A stretch of DNA of 12,065 nucleotides from CALBPI01 sp038529355 (GCA_038529355.1 JBCBDU010000064.1:1-12065), one strand, 5' to 3'. Positions 1-7,620 are shown, counted from the stretch's first letter. Translations and numbers: made by a program. Notes: generated from the letters alone by a model not told the origin.

Positions 1-32
1 CGGAAATACCAGACCGCTTACGGAGACCTACG

Positions 33-563
33 ATGAACGGATTTTCTCAAAACATTTTTAGGGCTGCCATTTTTGGCATCGTGCTGATACTGACAACTAC
101 TGGCGGCGATGCATACGCGCAACGCAGTGCATTTGTCATGTCAGCTATTGAAAACGAGGCGGCCGGGGACGAAATTCTCGCTGGAGACTATGCCGGCGCC
201 GCCGACTTGCTGTCTGAAGGTGACAAACTTGACGGTGACGCCTTTTCGAAAGCGAACAATTTGTGTGTTGCGCTGACACTAGGCGGTCAAATCGACGATG
301 CAGAGCGCCAGTGTAACGAAGCCCTCTACCACAGTCGTATCCACAGACGGTCGATTGAGAGCCGGGTTGACGTGGTGCGTTTCCGCGCGGTTGCGTTATC
401 AAACCGTGGTGTGCTTAAAGCCATCTCCGGTGATCTAGATGGCGCGGAGCAAGACTTCGAGCAAGCGGCAAAAATTAGCTCACGCTTGCAGAATGCCGCA
501 TTGAACCTTGAGCACCTGCGCGATCTGCGCCAACGACTAACCGCAAGTACGTCATCAAAATAA
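33..563 (+). CDS. Small exported TPR-repeat protein
   Basis: This is a 176-residue protein. Residues 1-29 form a Sec signal peptide: a short basic n-region, a hydrophobic core at about 11-22, and an AYA cleavage site before Q30. The mature part is helical and reads as two or three degenerate TPR units. One is at about 44-62 (AGDYAGAADLLSEG), one at about 73-98 (N-x-x-x-A-x-x-x-G-x-x-x-x-A-x-x-x-x-x-A pattern) and one at about 119-150 (SNRGVLKAISGDLDGAEQDF). The start is supported by GGAG at 22-25, 7 nt before the ATG. TPR proteins are protein-binding scaffolds, so a periplasmic scaffold or assembly role is an inference; no enzymatic motif is visible. It stands alone on this strand and converges on the DUF1003 gene. 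The fold is fairly secure, the function unknown. Confidence 0.8.
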   Translation: MNGFSQNIFRAAIFGIVLILTTTGGDAYAQRSAFVMSAIENEAAGDEILAGDYAGAADLLSEGDKLDGDAFSKANNLCVALTLGGQIDDAERQCNEALYHSRIHRRSIESRVDVVRFRAVALSNRGVLKAISGDLDGAEQDFEQAAKISSRLQNAALNLEHLRDLRQRLTASTSSK

Positions 564-570
564 CACCCCC

Positions 571-610
571 TTGTCGTCGTCCGCGATCGTTATAACTATC
601 GCGACGACAA
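571..610. terminator. Hairpin between convergent genes, possible bidirectional terminator
   Basis: Arms TTGTCGTCG (571-579) and CGACGACAA (602-610) pair perfectly over 9 bp. After an asymmetric internal bulge, CGAT (584-587) can pair with ATCG (598-601). The hairpin begins 7 nt after the TPR stop codon and lies about 60 nt beyond the DUF1003 stop on the other strand. Position and strength suggest transcription termination or 3' protection for both genes. Neither strand shows the T-tract of a classical intrinsic terminator, so termination is inferred. Confidence 0.5.
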
Positions 611-670
611 CATTCAGGGCTGGTCTGGCTTCGCCCCCCGGTGTCAGATCAGTCCTGCCTTTCATTTGTT

Positions 671-1195
671 TCATTGCGTTGCGTCAGAAAGAGGCGCACT
701 TAACAGGCTATCGACTTTTTCATGCAGTTGTTGAATCGCAAGTTCTGTTTTCAGGTTCACCTCAAACGCATTGGCCTGAGTGATCCGGTCCTTTTCAGTT
801 TGACGGTTCTGGCTCATCATGATGATCGGAGCTTGGACTGAGGCTAGTGTTGACAACGCCAGGTTCAGTAGGATGTACGGATAGGGGTCGAACGCGCCGC
901 CGAGCAAAATGAACGTATTCAATACCATCCAAGACACCAGGAACGTGAAAAAGATCAATATGAACGCCCAAGACCCGACGACAAGGGCGAGTTTGTCGGC
1001 AAGCGCGCCCCAGAAGGTAGTCTGTTCAGCAAATACAGTATTCACGTTCTCAGCAACAGGGGTGCCTGTTGCTAGCGAGTCAATCACGCCCTGACGCTTT
1101 TCATCGAGTGCATCGTAGGGCTGGCGCAGTAACGCCCGCGCTAGATTTCTTACGTATTTTGTTGCCATTGGTTTTGGTCTCTTAGCTGTGGACAT
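671..1195 (-). CDS. DUF1003 family inner-membrane protein
   Basis: This is a 174-residue protein with two hydrophobic segments at about 72-95 and 105-126. The second contains the family hallmark FDPYPYILLNLALS, followed by A-x-x-QAPIIMMSQNRQ. The N-terminal part is soluble and basic; the C-terminal part (about 130-166) is charged and helical, probably a coiled coil. This matches the DUF1003 architecture, a small two-TM protein of unknown function. The start is uncertain. The ATG at 1195 has only a weak upstream signal, while an in-frame ATG at 1168 (residue 10) follows a purine-rich AAGAGA, so the protein may be 165 residues. It lies downstream of the cardiolipin synthase on the same strand across a 270-nt gap, so co-transcription is possible but not shown. 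Confidence 0.88.
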   Translation of the reverse strand: MSTAKRPKPMATKYVRNLARALLRQPYDALDEKRQGVIDSLATGTPVAENVNTVFAEQTTFWGALADKLALVVGSWAFILIFFTFLVSWMVLNTFILLGGAFDPYPYILLNLALSTLASVQAPIIMMSQNRQTEKDRITQANAFEVNLKTELAIQQLHEKVDSLLSAPLSDATQ

Positions 1196-1465
1196 AAGCC
1201 ATCAATGTAAACACTGCGACAGGGTTTGGTGCTATTCTCGGCGACGTCGCCAACAAAGCCTGATGCGGTAAACCACGGCGCTCGCTGTGTTGCACGGACA
1301 CCGACGCTATCGATGGTGTGCTCTGTCGCGCGCCCGCGCAAGTCGGGCGGGACGCCCAAGTGTTATTGAGTCTGCGTGAGTTCGGTGTGCCGCCTCGGCA
1401 AGGCAGGGCAGGTCAGGTCAGGTCAGGATAGAGCTTGAGTCTAACGTGGCCCGGATCGGTATTGT
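1196..1465. other. Non-coding gap between cls and DUF1003, rich in small inverted repeats
   Basis: No convincing gene is present in this 270-nt stretch. It should hold the 3' end of the cls transcript and the DUF1003 promoter, both on the minus strand. Visible structure includes a 12-bp perfect palindrome GGCGACGTCGCC at 1240-1251. A GC hairpin is formed by CGCCCG (1331-1336) and CGGGCG (1344-1349). A smaller hairpin is TGCCG-CCT-CGGCA at 1388-1400, and a pentamer repeat lies at 1404-1428. No T-tract follows either hairpin, so cls termination here is only plausible. Confidence 0.5.
1404..1428. repeat. Tandem pentanucleotide repeat, five CAGGN units
   Basis: Five consecutive 5-nt units read CAGGG, CAGGT, CAGGT, CAGGT, CAGGA. 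The three central copies are identical. The tract is non-coding, 38 nt past the cls stop codon. Short tandem repeats of this kind can slip during replication, but this one is too short and too far from a start codon to assume phase variation. Confidence 0.8.
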
Positions 1466-2854
1466 TCACAGGTAGGGAGAGCCAAGCCAAGCGATTGCAT
1501 TGCGCAGCTTCATCCAGCGCGGTTGACGTTGGGTACTCTCAAGATCGAGAATATCTGCAGTCTCAATCTGGCGTTCTATGTATTCGTTCAGCGTCGCCGT
1601 GAGATGAGGATTCCATGCCTCGATTGCAAGTTCGAAATTCAGCCGTAAGCTACGGTGATCGATGTTGACCGAGCCAAAAACACAGCGATCATTGTCGATG
1701 GTAATCAGTTTGCTGTGATCAAACGGTCCGACCTGTTTGTAGACACCGATTCCATAGCGCAGAAGTTCCCGAAACGTGTGCTGCATGGCCCAGTCGACAA
1801 CCCGCAGATTGTTGTTCTGCGGAATCAGAACGTCGACACGAACGCCCCGGATGGCGGCCGCTTGTAGACCGGACATCAATTCTCGTGGCGGCAAGAAGTA
1901 GGGCATGGTGATTCGCACTCGCTGTTGTGCCGTGGCTATCGCGGCCAGCAGGGTTATTGTCAGCAGATCGACATTGTTGTCCGGTCCATCAATCGTTGTG
2001 CGGCAATTTACGTTGCCATCTGTTTCGCGTGGTTCGGCAAAGGCTGGGAGTATCTCGCCGGTTGCGTAGCGCCAGTCATCACGAAAGATGGCCGCCAGGT
2101 CGTTCGCCACAGGACCTTCGCATCGGAAATGTGTGTCGCGGATATCCGGTGCCTTGCGGGGACGTTTTCTTAGATATCCATTGCGAATGTTCATTCCACC
2201 GGTGAACGCGAGCTGGTCATCAACAACGAGTATCTTGCGATGGTTGCGCAGATTAAATCGCCAACCAAAGACGCGTAGTTTCGCTGGCAGAAACATCGCT
2301 ACGCGCACGCCTACGCGTTGCAGTTGTCGTCGAGTACTGCCGATCGAATAAAGCGCACCTACTTTGTCGAGAATTACATGGACTTCGACGCCTCGTCGCG
2401 CAGCGTTACCCAGGGCATCAATAAACTGCCAGCCAATGCCTCGGCTTTCAAAAATATATTGGCTCAGCAGAACGCTGTGATTGGCCGAGTTAATGGCTGC
2501 AAGCATTGTGGAATACGCATGGCCGGCATCAAACATAGGGGCAATCTTGTTACCGCTTGTCGGGGACGGCGGTGCGCGTACGACACCATCGCCGAAGTGG
2601 CCAAATGCCTCGCTGGTAGCTTTCGATGAATTGACGCCCAACTGCTGGGCTTTTCGCTCAGCGCGATTGACACCGAGTAGCAGGTAGCTGATGGCGCCAA
2701 ACAATGGTGCAAACAGGCAAAGCGCGATCCAACCGATGGCAGCGCGCGGATCGCGCTTGTGCATCAGCGCATGGATCGCGCAGGTCAGGCCCAGCAGGCC
2801 GAGCAAGACTGGCACGCCGTACGGCACCCATTCACCTACACCGAAACGATCCAT
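1466..2854 (-). CDS. cls: Cardiolipin synthase, phospholipase D family
   Basis: From the start chosen here the protein is 462 residues. Two N-terminal membrane segments (about 11-31 and 39-60) are followed by two phospholipase-D domains. Each has an intact HxKxxxxD motif: H205/K207/D212 in NHRKILVVDD, followed by FTGGMN, and H380/K382/D387 in DHSKLITIDN, followed by FGSVNIDHRS. Such enzymes transfer a phosphatidyl group to make cardiolipin at the inner membrane. Length and layout match bacterial ClsA-type synthases. The frame stays open to an ATG at 2980, but those 42 extra residues are polar, unlike the family, and precede the membrane segments. The ATG at 2854 has AGGG at 2860-2863 with 5-nt spacing. 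The C-terminus ends in SPYL, as is common in the family. It is divergent from the stress-protein gene, with a 175-nt shared upstream region. The biochemical subtype (second substrate) cannot be told. Confidence 0.93.
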   Translation of the reverse strand: MDRFGVGEWVPYGVPVLLGLLGLTCAIHALMHKRDPRAAIGWIALCLFAPLFGAISYLLLGVNRAERKAQQLGVNSSKATSEAFGHFGDGVVRAPPSPTSGNKIAPMFDAGHAYSTMLAAINSANHSVLLSQYIFESRGIGWQFIDALGNAARRGVEVHVILDKVGALYSIGSTRRQLQRVGVRVAMFLPAKLRVFGWRFNLRNHRKILVVDDQLAFTGGMNIRNGYLRKRPRKAPDIRDTHFRCEGPVANDLAAIFRDDWRYATGEILPAFAEPRETDGNVNCRTTIDGPDNNVDLLTITLLAAIATAQQRVRITMPYFLPPRELMSGLQAAAIRGVRVDVLIPQNNNLRVVDWAMQHTFRELLRYGIGVYKQVGPFDHSKLITIDNDRCVFGSVNIDHRSLRLNFELAIEAWNPHLTATLNEYIERQIETADILDLESTQRQPRWMKLRNAIAWLGSPYL

Positions 2855-3016
2855 GGTTGCCCTGTCGTGACTACTCGATGGTTCATTGTGCGCAAGTGGT
2901 GCCCAGGATGTTGTTGTTCTGGCTAGTCTAGAGTAAACGGCTGGGGCAAACGTACGTAAATCTGCGTATTGATGCGGCACAGTTTGTCATACATCTTCAT
3001 TAACCATTCCGCGTCT

Positions 3017-3020
3017 GGAG
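3017..3020 (+). promoter_or_regulatory. Ribosome binding site that sets the uspE-like start
   Basis: GGAG lies 9 nt before the ATG at 3030 but only 3 nt before an in-frame TTG at 3024. This favours the ATG as the true start. Confidence 0.65.
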
Positions 3021-3029
3021 TGATTGGCA

Positions 3030-4010
3030 ATGACACTAAAAAATTCTCTGCTGGTGATCATCGATGACGATCTTGATGAGATTTCTGCGCTTGGCCGCGC
3101 AACACAGCTCGCCGAGGGCATGGGTGCAACGATTGAGTTGTTTTGCTGTGTGTTCGATCCGGAGATTGCCGCACAACGCCTGTTCGACTCCGAAGACTTA
3201 TTGCCCGCCAAGCATCGGCGCCTGAAGGAGCAGCGCCGTCGGCTCGAGGATATTGCGCGTCCACTGCGCTCGGAAGGGTTCGACGTGACGGTTGATGTTG
3301 AGTGGGACGAACCGGTGTACGAGGGGATTGTCCGCAAGGTAATGCGCAGCCAGCCGCGACTGGTGCTCAGAAGCAATCGCCACCACGATGGTTCCAGGCG
3401 CGGTTTTTTCTCTAACGATGATTGGAATCTGATGCGGCATTGTCCGGTGCCGCTAATGATGACGCGCCCGACGGTGGACGAGGACGATGCATTTCATGTA
3501 TGTGCGGCTATTGATCCGATGCATGAACATGACAAACCGGCAAGTCTTGATTACTGCATTGTAGCCGCTGCCGAAGAACTGGCGGCGCTACTCAATGGCA
3601 AGCTCACCGTGTTGCACTGCTATGATCCGGCACCGGCGATCGCAAGTCTTGGCGAGGGTACGATGATGCCGGTCATTGCGGATGTCAAAGAAATTACGCA
3701 ACAAGTGCGAGATGCTCATTGGGAAGCGACGCGATCGGTCATCGCCGGTGTCGGTCTGGATGAATCGGTGATTGCGCACTTGGAAGGTAATGCCAAAACG
3801 TTACTGCCGCCCTTTGCGGTCGATGAAGCGGTTGACGTGCTCGTCATGGGTGCGATATCACGCGGGTTCTGGCAACGCCACATCATCGGTAACACTGCCG
3901 AAAAAGTGCTAGACCGTTTGCCCTGTGATCTGTTGATCATCAAACCGGCGGAATTCGCTACTGGTGTCGGTGCTAAATCCAGTCATCGGGTGACTGAAGA
4001 TGCGGCTTAA
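3030..4010 (+). CDS. uspE: Tandem universal stress protein, UspE-like
   Basis: The protein is 326 residues with two Usp domains (about 1-148 and 155-307), close to the roughly 316 residues of E. coli UspE. Domain 1 opens with LLVIIDDDLDE and closes with DWNLMRHCPVPLMMTRP, the UspE-type end of the first domain. Domain 2 ends with VLVMGAISRGFW, then IIGNTAEKVLDRLPCDLLIIKP. This fits the family's nucleotide-binding loop G-x2-G-x9-G-(S/T) only approximately: the middle glycine is displaced, while the IGNTAE part is kept. UspE-type proteins are cytoplasmic and are linked to survival under stress and growth arrest. An in-frame TTG at 3024 would add two residues, but SD spacing favours the ATG at 3030. 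The 3' end overlaps the cytochrome c gene by 11 nt, which implies co-transcription and probable translational coupling. Confidence 0.88.
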   Translation: MTLKNSLLVIIDDDLDEISALGRATQLAEGMGATIELFCCVFDPEIAAQRLFDSEDLLPAKHRRLKEQRRRLEDIARPLRSEGFDVTVDVEWDEPVYEGIVRKVMRSQPRLVLRSNRHHDGSRRGFFSNDDWNLMRHCPVPLMMTRPTVDEDDAFHVCAAIDPMHEHDKPASLDYCIVAAAEELAALLNGKLTVLHCYDPAPAIASLGEGTMMPVIADVKEITQQVRDAHWEATRSVIAGVGLDESVIAHLEGNAKTLLPPFAVDEAVDVLVMGAISRGFWQRHIIGNTAEKVLDRLPCDLLIIKPAEFATGVGAKSSHRVTEDAA

Positions 4011-4644
4011 TGCAAAGTGTTCAACGAAGTGGGTTTTTCCAACACTGGGATTTCTCCCACTCGCAATGCTGTTCGCATCGTGTACAAGTTCAGAGGTGTC
4101 CTATGATCCGACCGAACAGTATGAGCAGGTAACGCCGGCAACAGTGATCGCAGCACCTGATGCGCCACCAGCCGGTCACATCGACGCAGATGTTGTGGAG
4201 CATGGCGCGTATTTGGTGGAGCTACTCGGCTGCGGTACCTGTCATACAGACGGTGCGTTGGTGGGCGAGCCGAACTATGCGCGGCGCTTGGCGGGCTCGC
4301 GTGTCGGAGTTGCGTATACGAATCCACTGGATGACGTTTGGCCCGGCGTGGTGTTCGCGCCAAATCTGACGTCCGATGCTACGACTGGTCTTGGCAACTG
4401 GAGCCGCGAAGAAATTGCCGAGGCTATTCGTCACGGACGGGATCGAACTGGCCGACAACAGATTCCTGTGATGCCGTGGCGCAGCTACGCTAATCTTTCG
4501 CACAATGACATGCAGGCCATTACTGCATACCTGAAGGTATTGCCGCCTGTGCACCATCAAGTGCCGGAACCTGTCCCTGCCGGCGTAAAAACCAATGAGC
4601 GATTTGTGCATTTCGGTGTCTATCAGAGTCGTGGGGCTCGATAG
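4000..4644 (+). CDS. Exported monohaem cytochrome c, probable lipoprotein
   Basis: This is a 214-residue protein. Residues 1-27 form a basic, hydrophobic export signal ending LFASC, an acceptable lipobox with C28 as the candidate lipidated residue. A proline-rich linker (about 45-60) leads to a single class I cytochrome c domain with haem site C78-G-T-C81-H82. The stretch NLTSDATTGLGNWSREEIAEAIRHG and the later MPWRSYANLS supply M158 as the likely distal haem ligand. These features resemble the cytochrome subunits of membrane alcohol/aldehyde dehydrogenases and related electron-transfer cytochromes, but no dehydrogenase is next to it. It probably shuttles electrons at the periplasmic face. 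It starts inside the stress-protein gene (ATG 11 nt before that gene ends), with only a weak upstream SD (TGAAG), consistent with coupled translation. Confidence 0.9.
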   Translation: MRLNAKCSTKWVFPTLGFLPLAMLFASCTSSEVSYDPTEQYEQVTPATVIAAPDAPPAGHIDADVVEHGAYLVELLGCGTCHTDGALVGEPNYARRLAGSRVGVAYTNPLDDVWPGVVFAPNLTSDATTGLGNWSREEIAEAIRHGRDRTGRQQIPVMPWRSYANLSHNDMQAITAYLKVLPPVHHQVPEPVPAGVKTNERFVHFGVYQSRGAR

Positions 4645-4766
4645 CATCCGTGTGCGCGTAATACGATGCATTCTTGCACGATGCTGGGTGCCGCGTAATG
4701 ACGACGCTATTTGAGGTCGTGTGACTAGTATGCGTCAACGCTGCAGAGGCTATTTCTGTCGGAAGT

Positions 4767-5621
4767 TCACATCGTTGTTAGTTCGTAGTCACCAATCGTG
4801 CTGATATAGATCACGCAATTGTCGTCCGCTATACACGCAATACGTTGTGCATCGCCATCGTTGGCTCCGAAATAGCTCCCAGTGGGCAAACGCGTCTTGG
4901 TCGATGCGTCACTGGTGCCGTATTCCAACTCTCCGCGTATGACAACTGCGCGCAACCACGCGTCGGTGCCGCGTAACGTTCCTTTCATGCCCGCAGGAAG
5001 TTTGATCAATGAGCCATTACGTTGGTCGGCCGCAGGACTGCCCCGAAGGAACGCAATTTCTACTCGCGAACCGTTCTTCGTCGCGACCGACTCGGTAATC
5101 CATGTTATGTCGTTGCTGCCGAGCCAGACGATGTTGCGAGCATCAAGGTTCACAGGACGTTCACCGTAATCGAAAGCCTTGTCAGTCGGTTTTACAAGAT
5201 ACGGCCCCTGAAAGATTTCCAGGAACGCCGTCGCCCGGCTGCCTGCTTTCGCTGCAGTGATATGCGGTTCGCCAGCAGATTGAGTCCAAAACGACGCGGG
5301 TCCCATCCATAGAAACTCAGCGTCGGGATCATCGTTGTGTACGGCGCCGTTGATGACAACGGCCCGGTATGTCACGTTGTGAATATGCAGCGGTGATGTG
5401 AACCCGTCTGCAAACACGATCAGTGAGCCACTCGGCATGTTCTGTTCAATATCGCCCCATAGCACACCTGCTTGCGGACTGGCATCGCCGCGCGCCGGAT
5501 TCAGTGGTTCGAATTGAACCGCCGAGCGTGGTATCACTTGTGTCGTTGAGTCTGCGTAAGCAAACACGCTTGTGATCGACGCTACGAACAGCGTGCATAT
5601 GCACTGCAGAATTCCGGACAT
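4767..5621 (-). CDS. Exported DUF4437 two-domain cupin protein
   Basis: This is a 284-residue protein with a signal peptide of about 23 residues (cleavage near AYA-DS). The mature part resembles DUF4437, a bicupin family of unknown function. Domain 1 (about 35-140) has VLWGD, then FTSPLHIHNVTYRAVVINGAV, with H79, H81 and later H120 as probable metal ligands. Domain 2 (about 160-280) repeats the layout, but the histidine pair is replaced by GTLRGTDAWLRAVVIRGEL, so it probably binds no metal. SD GGGAG at 5629-5633, 7 nt from the ATG, supports the start. It lies 52 nt downstream of the SDR gene on the same strand, probably the last gene of a three-gene operon. The substrate is unknown; a periplasmic binding or enzyme role is inference. 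Confidence 0.82.
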   Translation of the reverse strand: MSGILQCICTLFVASITSVFAYADSTTQVIPRSAVQFEPLNPARGDASPQAGVLWGDIEQNMPSGSLIVFADGFTSPLHIHNVTYRAVVINGAVHNDDPDAEFLWMGPASFWTQSAGEPHITAAKAGSRATAFLEIFQGPYLVKPTDKAFDYGERPVNLDARNIVWLGSNDITWITESVATKNGSRVEIAFLRGSPAADQRNGSLIKLPAGMKGTLRGTDAWLRAVVIRGELEYGTSDASTKTRLPTGSYFGANDGDAQRIACIADDNCVIYISTIGDYELTTM

Positions 5622-5673
5622 GATAGCGCTCCCGTCGAATCAATGGATTGAGGCGACCTTATTCAAGACGGGA

Positions 5674-6468
5674 CTATTCTGCGACCAGCGAATTAATGAC
5701 ATCCATCAGTTCGAAAGACTTATTTGCATTCGTTGCATCCGGATGCGGTGCCGCAAAGGTCTTGGCATCGTTGTCAAAATAGCGCCCGGTTGCTGTGGCG
5801 AATTCATCACTCAGTGCAGCACGCACAAGAATGTTCGCGCCGATGCTGATATCCGACCCGGCAATGCCATACGCAGTTTTCACCATGTTGGTCGCCAATA
5901 ACGACCCGGGATTCACAGCGACGATTGCCGGTCCGTCGTCACCCAGTGTCTGTGCAAGGGCGCTTGACCACATCGTTATCGCCAATTTGCTTTGCGCATA
6001 GGCAGCATTGTCGCTAAGCGGCCCTGTCTTGCCGGCCATCGCATCCAGATCGACTGGTGCTTGTGCGGCGGAAGACAAGTTGATGACGCGCGAGGCGCTG
6101 CCGAGCAGTGGTAGCAGTCGCTGCGTTAACAGAAACGGCGCGAGTGTATTGACGACAAAACGCACGTCCAGTCCATCTTCATTGACGGGAGTCTGTGTTT
6201 TGAAAACGCCCGCGTTATTGATCAGGACATCCAGCTGTTTGTGTTTCGCTTTGATATCTGCTGCCAATTGTTCAACATCACGCATTCGCGACAGATCGGC
6301 GAGATAAGATCCCACCTGACCTATTTTCGCCAGAGATTGATGTACGCTCTTCAGTTTGGCTTCGCTGCGACCGTGCAACAGGACTAGATGACCTTGCTCA
6401 ACCAGTATCTTCGCTGCAGCTAGACCGATTCCGTCAGTAGCGCCGGTGAGGAGGATTGTTTTGGTCAT
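5674..6468 (-). CDS. Short-chain dehydrogenase/reductase (SDR family)
   Basis: The protein is 264 residues with a complete classical SDR core. The cofactor motif is TGATDGIG (8-15). R34 in HGRS after strand 2 suggests NADP(H) preference. NNAG is at 84-87, the catalytic serine is in NLSSAAQ (S132/S133), and YAQSK provides Y157 and K161. It most resembles the retinol-dehydrogenase/WWOX-like subgroup that reduces or oxidises carbonyl and alcohol groups; the substrate is unknown. The frame is open up to 6525, which would add 19 residues. However, the ATG at 6468 has AAGGA at 6477-6481 with 8-nt spacing, and it starts right at the Rossmann fold. It lies 40 nt downstream of the medium-chain reductase on the same strand, so the two are probably co-transcribed. 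Confidence 0.93.
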   Translation of the reverse strand: MTKTILLTGATDGIGLAAAKILVEQGHLVLLHGRSEAKLKSVHQSLAKIGQVGSYLADLSRMRDVEQLAADIKAKHKQLDVLINNAGVFKTQTPVNEDGLDVRFVVNTLAPFLLTQRLLPLLGSASRVINLSSAAQAPVDLDAMAGKTGPLSDNAAYAQSKLAITMWSSALAQTLGDDGPAIVAVNPGSLLATNMVKTAYGIAGSDISIGANILVRAALSDEFATATGRYFDNDAKTFAAPHPDATNANKSFELMDVINSLVAE

Positions 6469-6508
6469 ACGAGGTGTCCTTGTGGGGAGTCGGGGGAGTA
6501 CATCATGC

Positions 6509-7507
6509 TCAACCGGTCGGTTCAATTTCGATGACTACCTTGCCGAGTGCATCGCCACTAGTCAGACGCGAATAGGCATCGGCGACGTGATCGAAGTCAT
6601 ACGCGTGCGCATCGAGCAAGGGTTGCAGTGCGCCGTCGTCGGCGATCTGCGCAAGCGATCGTAGTATGTCGCCGTGTACGTTTCGTTGATGCTCGTGCAG
6701 CATCGGAATCAACATGAAGATGACATGCAACGACAAGCCTTTGAAGTGGGCAGGGGTCAGGTCTAACTCCACCAGTGAGACGGTTGTCGCGACATGGCCA
6801 TTGAGCGCTGCCGCGTCGAATGAGTTGCTGAGGTTTGCGCCACCGACCGAATCGAATACAACATCAAAACCACTACCGCCCGTGTATTGTTCAACGTAGT
6901 CACTGACCGCTTGCGTCTTGAAGTCGATGCTCGTTGCGCTATAGCGCTCGATAGCCGCCATTTGTTCCGGGCCTGTACCTGTCGCAAACACACGCGCACC
7001 GAGGTGTTTCGCAAGCTGTACCGCGATATGACCGACACCGCCAGCGCCACCGTGCACCAGAACGCGGTCTCCCGCCTTGGTACCCGCCCTTTGTAGTCCC
7101 TCGTAGGCCGTAATGCCGACCAACGGCAAAGCGGCTGCCTCGCGCATCGACAAAGACTTCGGTTTGTGGGCAATCAGGTTCGCATCTGCCAACATGTACT
7201 CGGCAAGCGCGCCTTGTAGATCGGCGAGGCCGCCGGCGCAACCAAACACCTCATCGCCAACGGCAAAGTCCGTGACGCCTTCGCCAACAGCGTCGATCGT
7301 GCCGGCAAAGTCCATGCCGAGCAAAGCCGGCAAACTTGGCGAGAGCGGTAGATCGGGCCCCATGGATTTGATCATGGTATCGACGGTGTTAACGCTGGTT
7401 GCTGCAACGCGCACGACAACATGACCGGGGCCCACCTTTGGTTTCGGTAGATCAGTCGCTTCGAAGCGCGCATTAGCGCCATACTCGCTGAGTGTCATTG
7501 CTTTCAT
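6509..7507 (-). CDS. Zinc-free medium-chain reductase, quinone-oxidoreductase type
   Basis: This is a 332-residue protein with an N-terminal GroES-like domain (about 1-120). The signature LLGMDFAGTIDAVGEGVTDFAVGDEVFG spans about 62-89. The Rossmann domain carries VLVHGGAGGVGHIAVQLAK (149-167). The cysteine cluster of the structural zinc in classical alcohol dehydrogenases is absent, which points to the NADPH quinone-oxidoreductase/enoyl-reductase branch of the MDR superfamily. These enzymes reduce quinones or activated double bonds in the cytoplasm; the substrate is not readable here. AGGAG at 7515-7519, 7 nt before the ATG, makes the start secure. It is the first gene of the leftward operon and is divergent from lysR across 113 nt, so it is the prime target candidate for that regulator. 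Confidence 0.92.
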   Translation of the reverse strand: MKAMTLSEYGANARFEATDLPKPKVGPGHVVVRVAATSVNTVDTMIKSMGPDLPLSPSLPALLGMDFAGTIDAVGEGVTDFAVGDEVFGCAGGLADLQGALAEYMLADANLIAHKPKSLSMREAAALPLVGITAYEGLQRAGTKAGDRVLVHGGAGGVGHIAVQLAKHLGARVFATGTGPEQMAAIERYSATSIDFKTQAVSDYVEQYTGGSGFDVVFDSVGGANLSNSFDAAALNGHVATTVSLVELDLTPAHFKGLSLHVIFMLIPMLHEHQRNVHGDILRSLAQIADDGALQPLLDAHAYDFDHVADAYSRLTSGDALGKVVIEIEPTG

Positions 7508-7585
7508 TGCGTGGCTCCTAGTTTGGGTTACAAATGTAGTTGCGACTTTTAGATTAGGCTATTCCGTATTTGAGTAGAATCAGCA

Positions 7586-7614
7586 TTGATACGAATACTT
7601 TATTCGGATATTTT
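7586..7614 (+). promoter_or_regulatory. Putative promoter of the lysR gene, leaderless arrangement
   Basis: TTGATA (7586-7591) and TATTTT (7609-7614) are separated by exactly 17 nt and match the sigma-70 consensus at 5 of 6 and 4 of 6 positions. A transcription start about 7 nt after the -10 element would fall at or next to the lysR ATG at 7621. No Shine-Dalgarno sequence precedes that ATG, so a leaderless mRNA is plausible. This is prediction from sequence only. Confidence 0.45.
7592..7606. promoter_or_regulatory. Inverted repeat, probable LysR-type operator
   Basis: CGAATA-CTT-TATTCG is a perfect 6-bp inverted repeat with a 3-nt centre. It extends by further pairs (7589/7609 and 7590/7608) after one mismatch. 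It fills the spacer of the predicted lysR promoter and lies about 85 nt upstream of the divergent reductase start. LysR regulators typically bind dyads of this kind to repress themselves and activate the divergent gene. A looser dyad, ATTC (7561-7564) with GAAT (7577-7580), lies nearer the reductase and could be a second half of the site. Confidence 0.55.
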
Positions 7615-7620
7615 TGATAA

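Noticed and set aside
1404..1428. CRISPR-like direct repeats
   Set aside because: Units are 5 nt with no spacers, so this is a simple tandem repeat.
2855..2980. 42-residue N-terminal extension of cardiolipin synthase from an ATG at 2980
   Set aside because: The extension is polar and unlike the family, and the ATG at 2854 has an SD and starts just before the expected membrane segments.
4222..4671. 149-codon open frame antisense to the cytochrome c gene
   Set aside because: It lies wholly opposite a gene with a clear haem motif, has no recognisable domain, and its composition looks like a frame shadow.
6469..6525. 19-residue N-terminal extension of the SDR protein
   Set aside because: It would overlap the end of the reductase gene, and the ATG at 6468 has a good SD and begins at the Rossmann fold.
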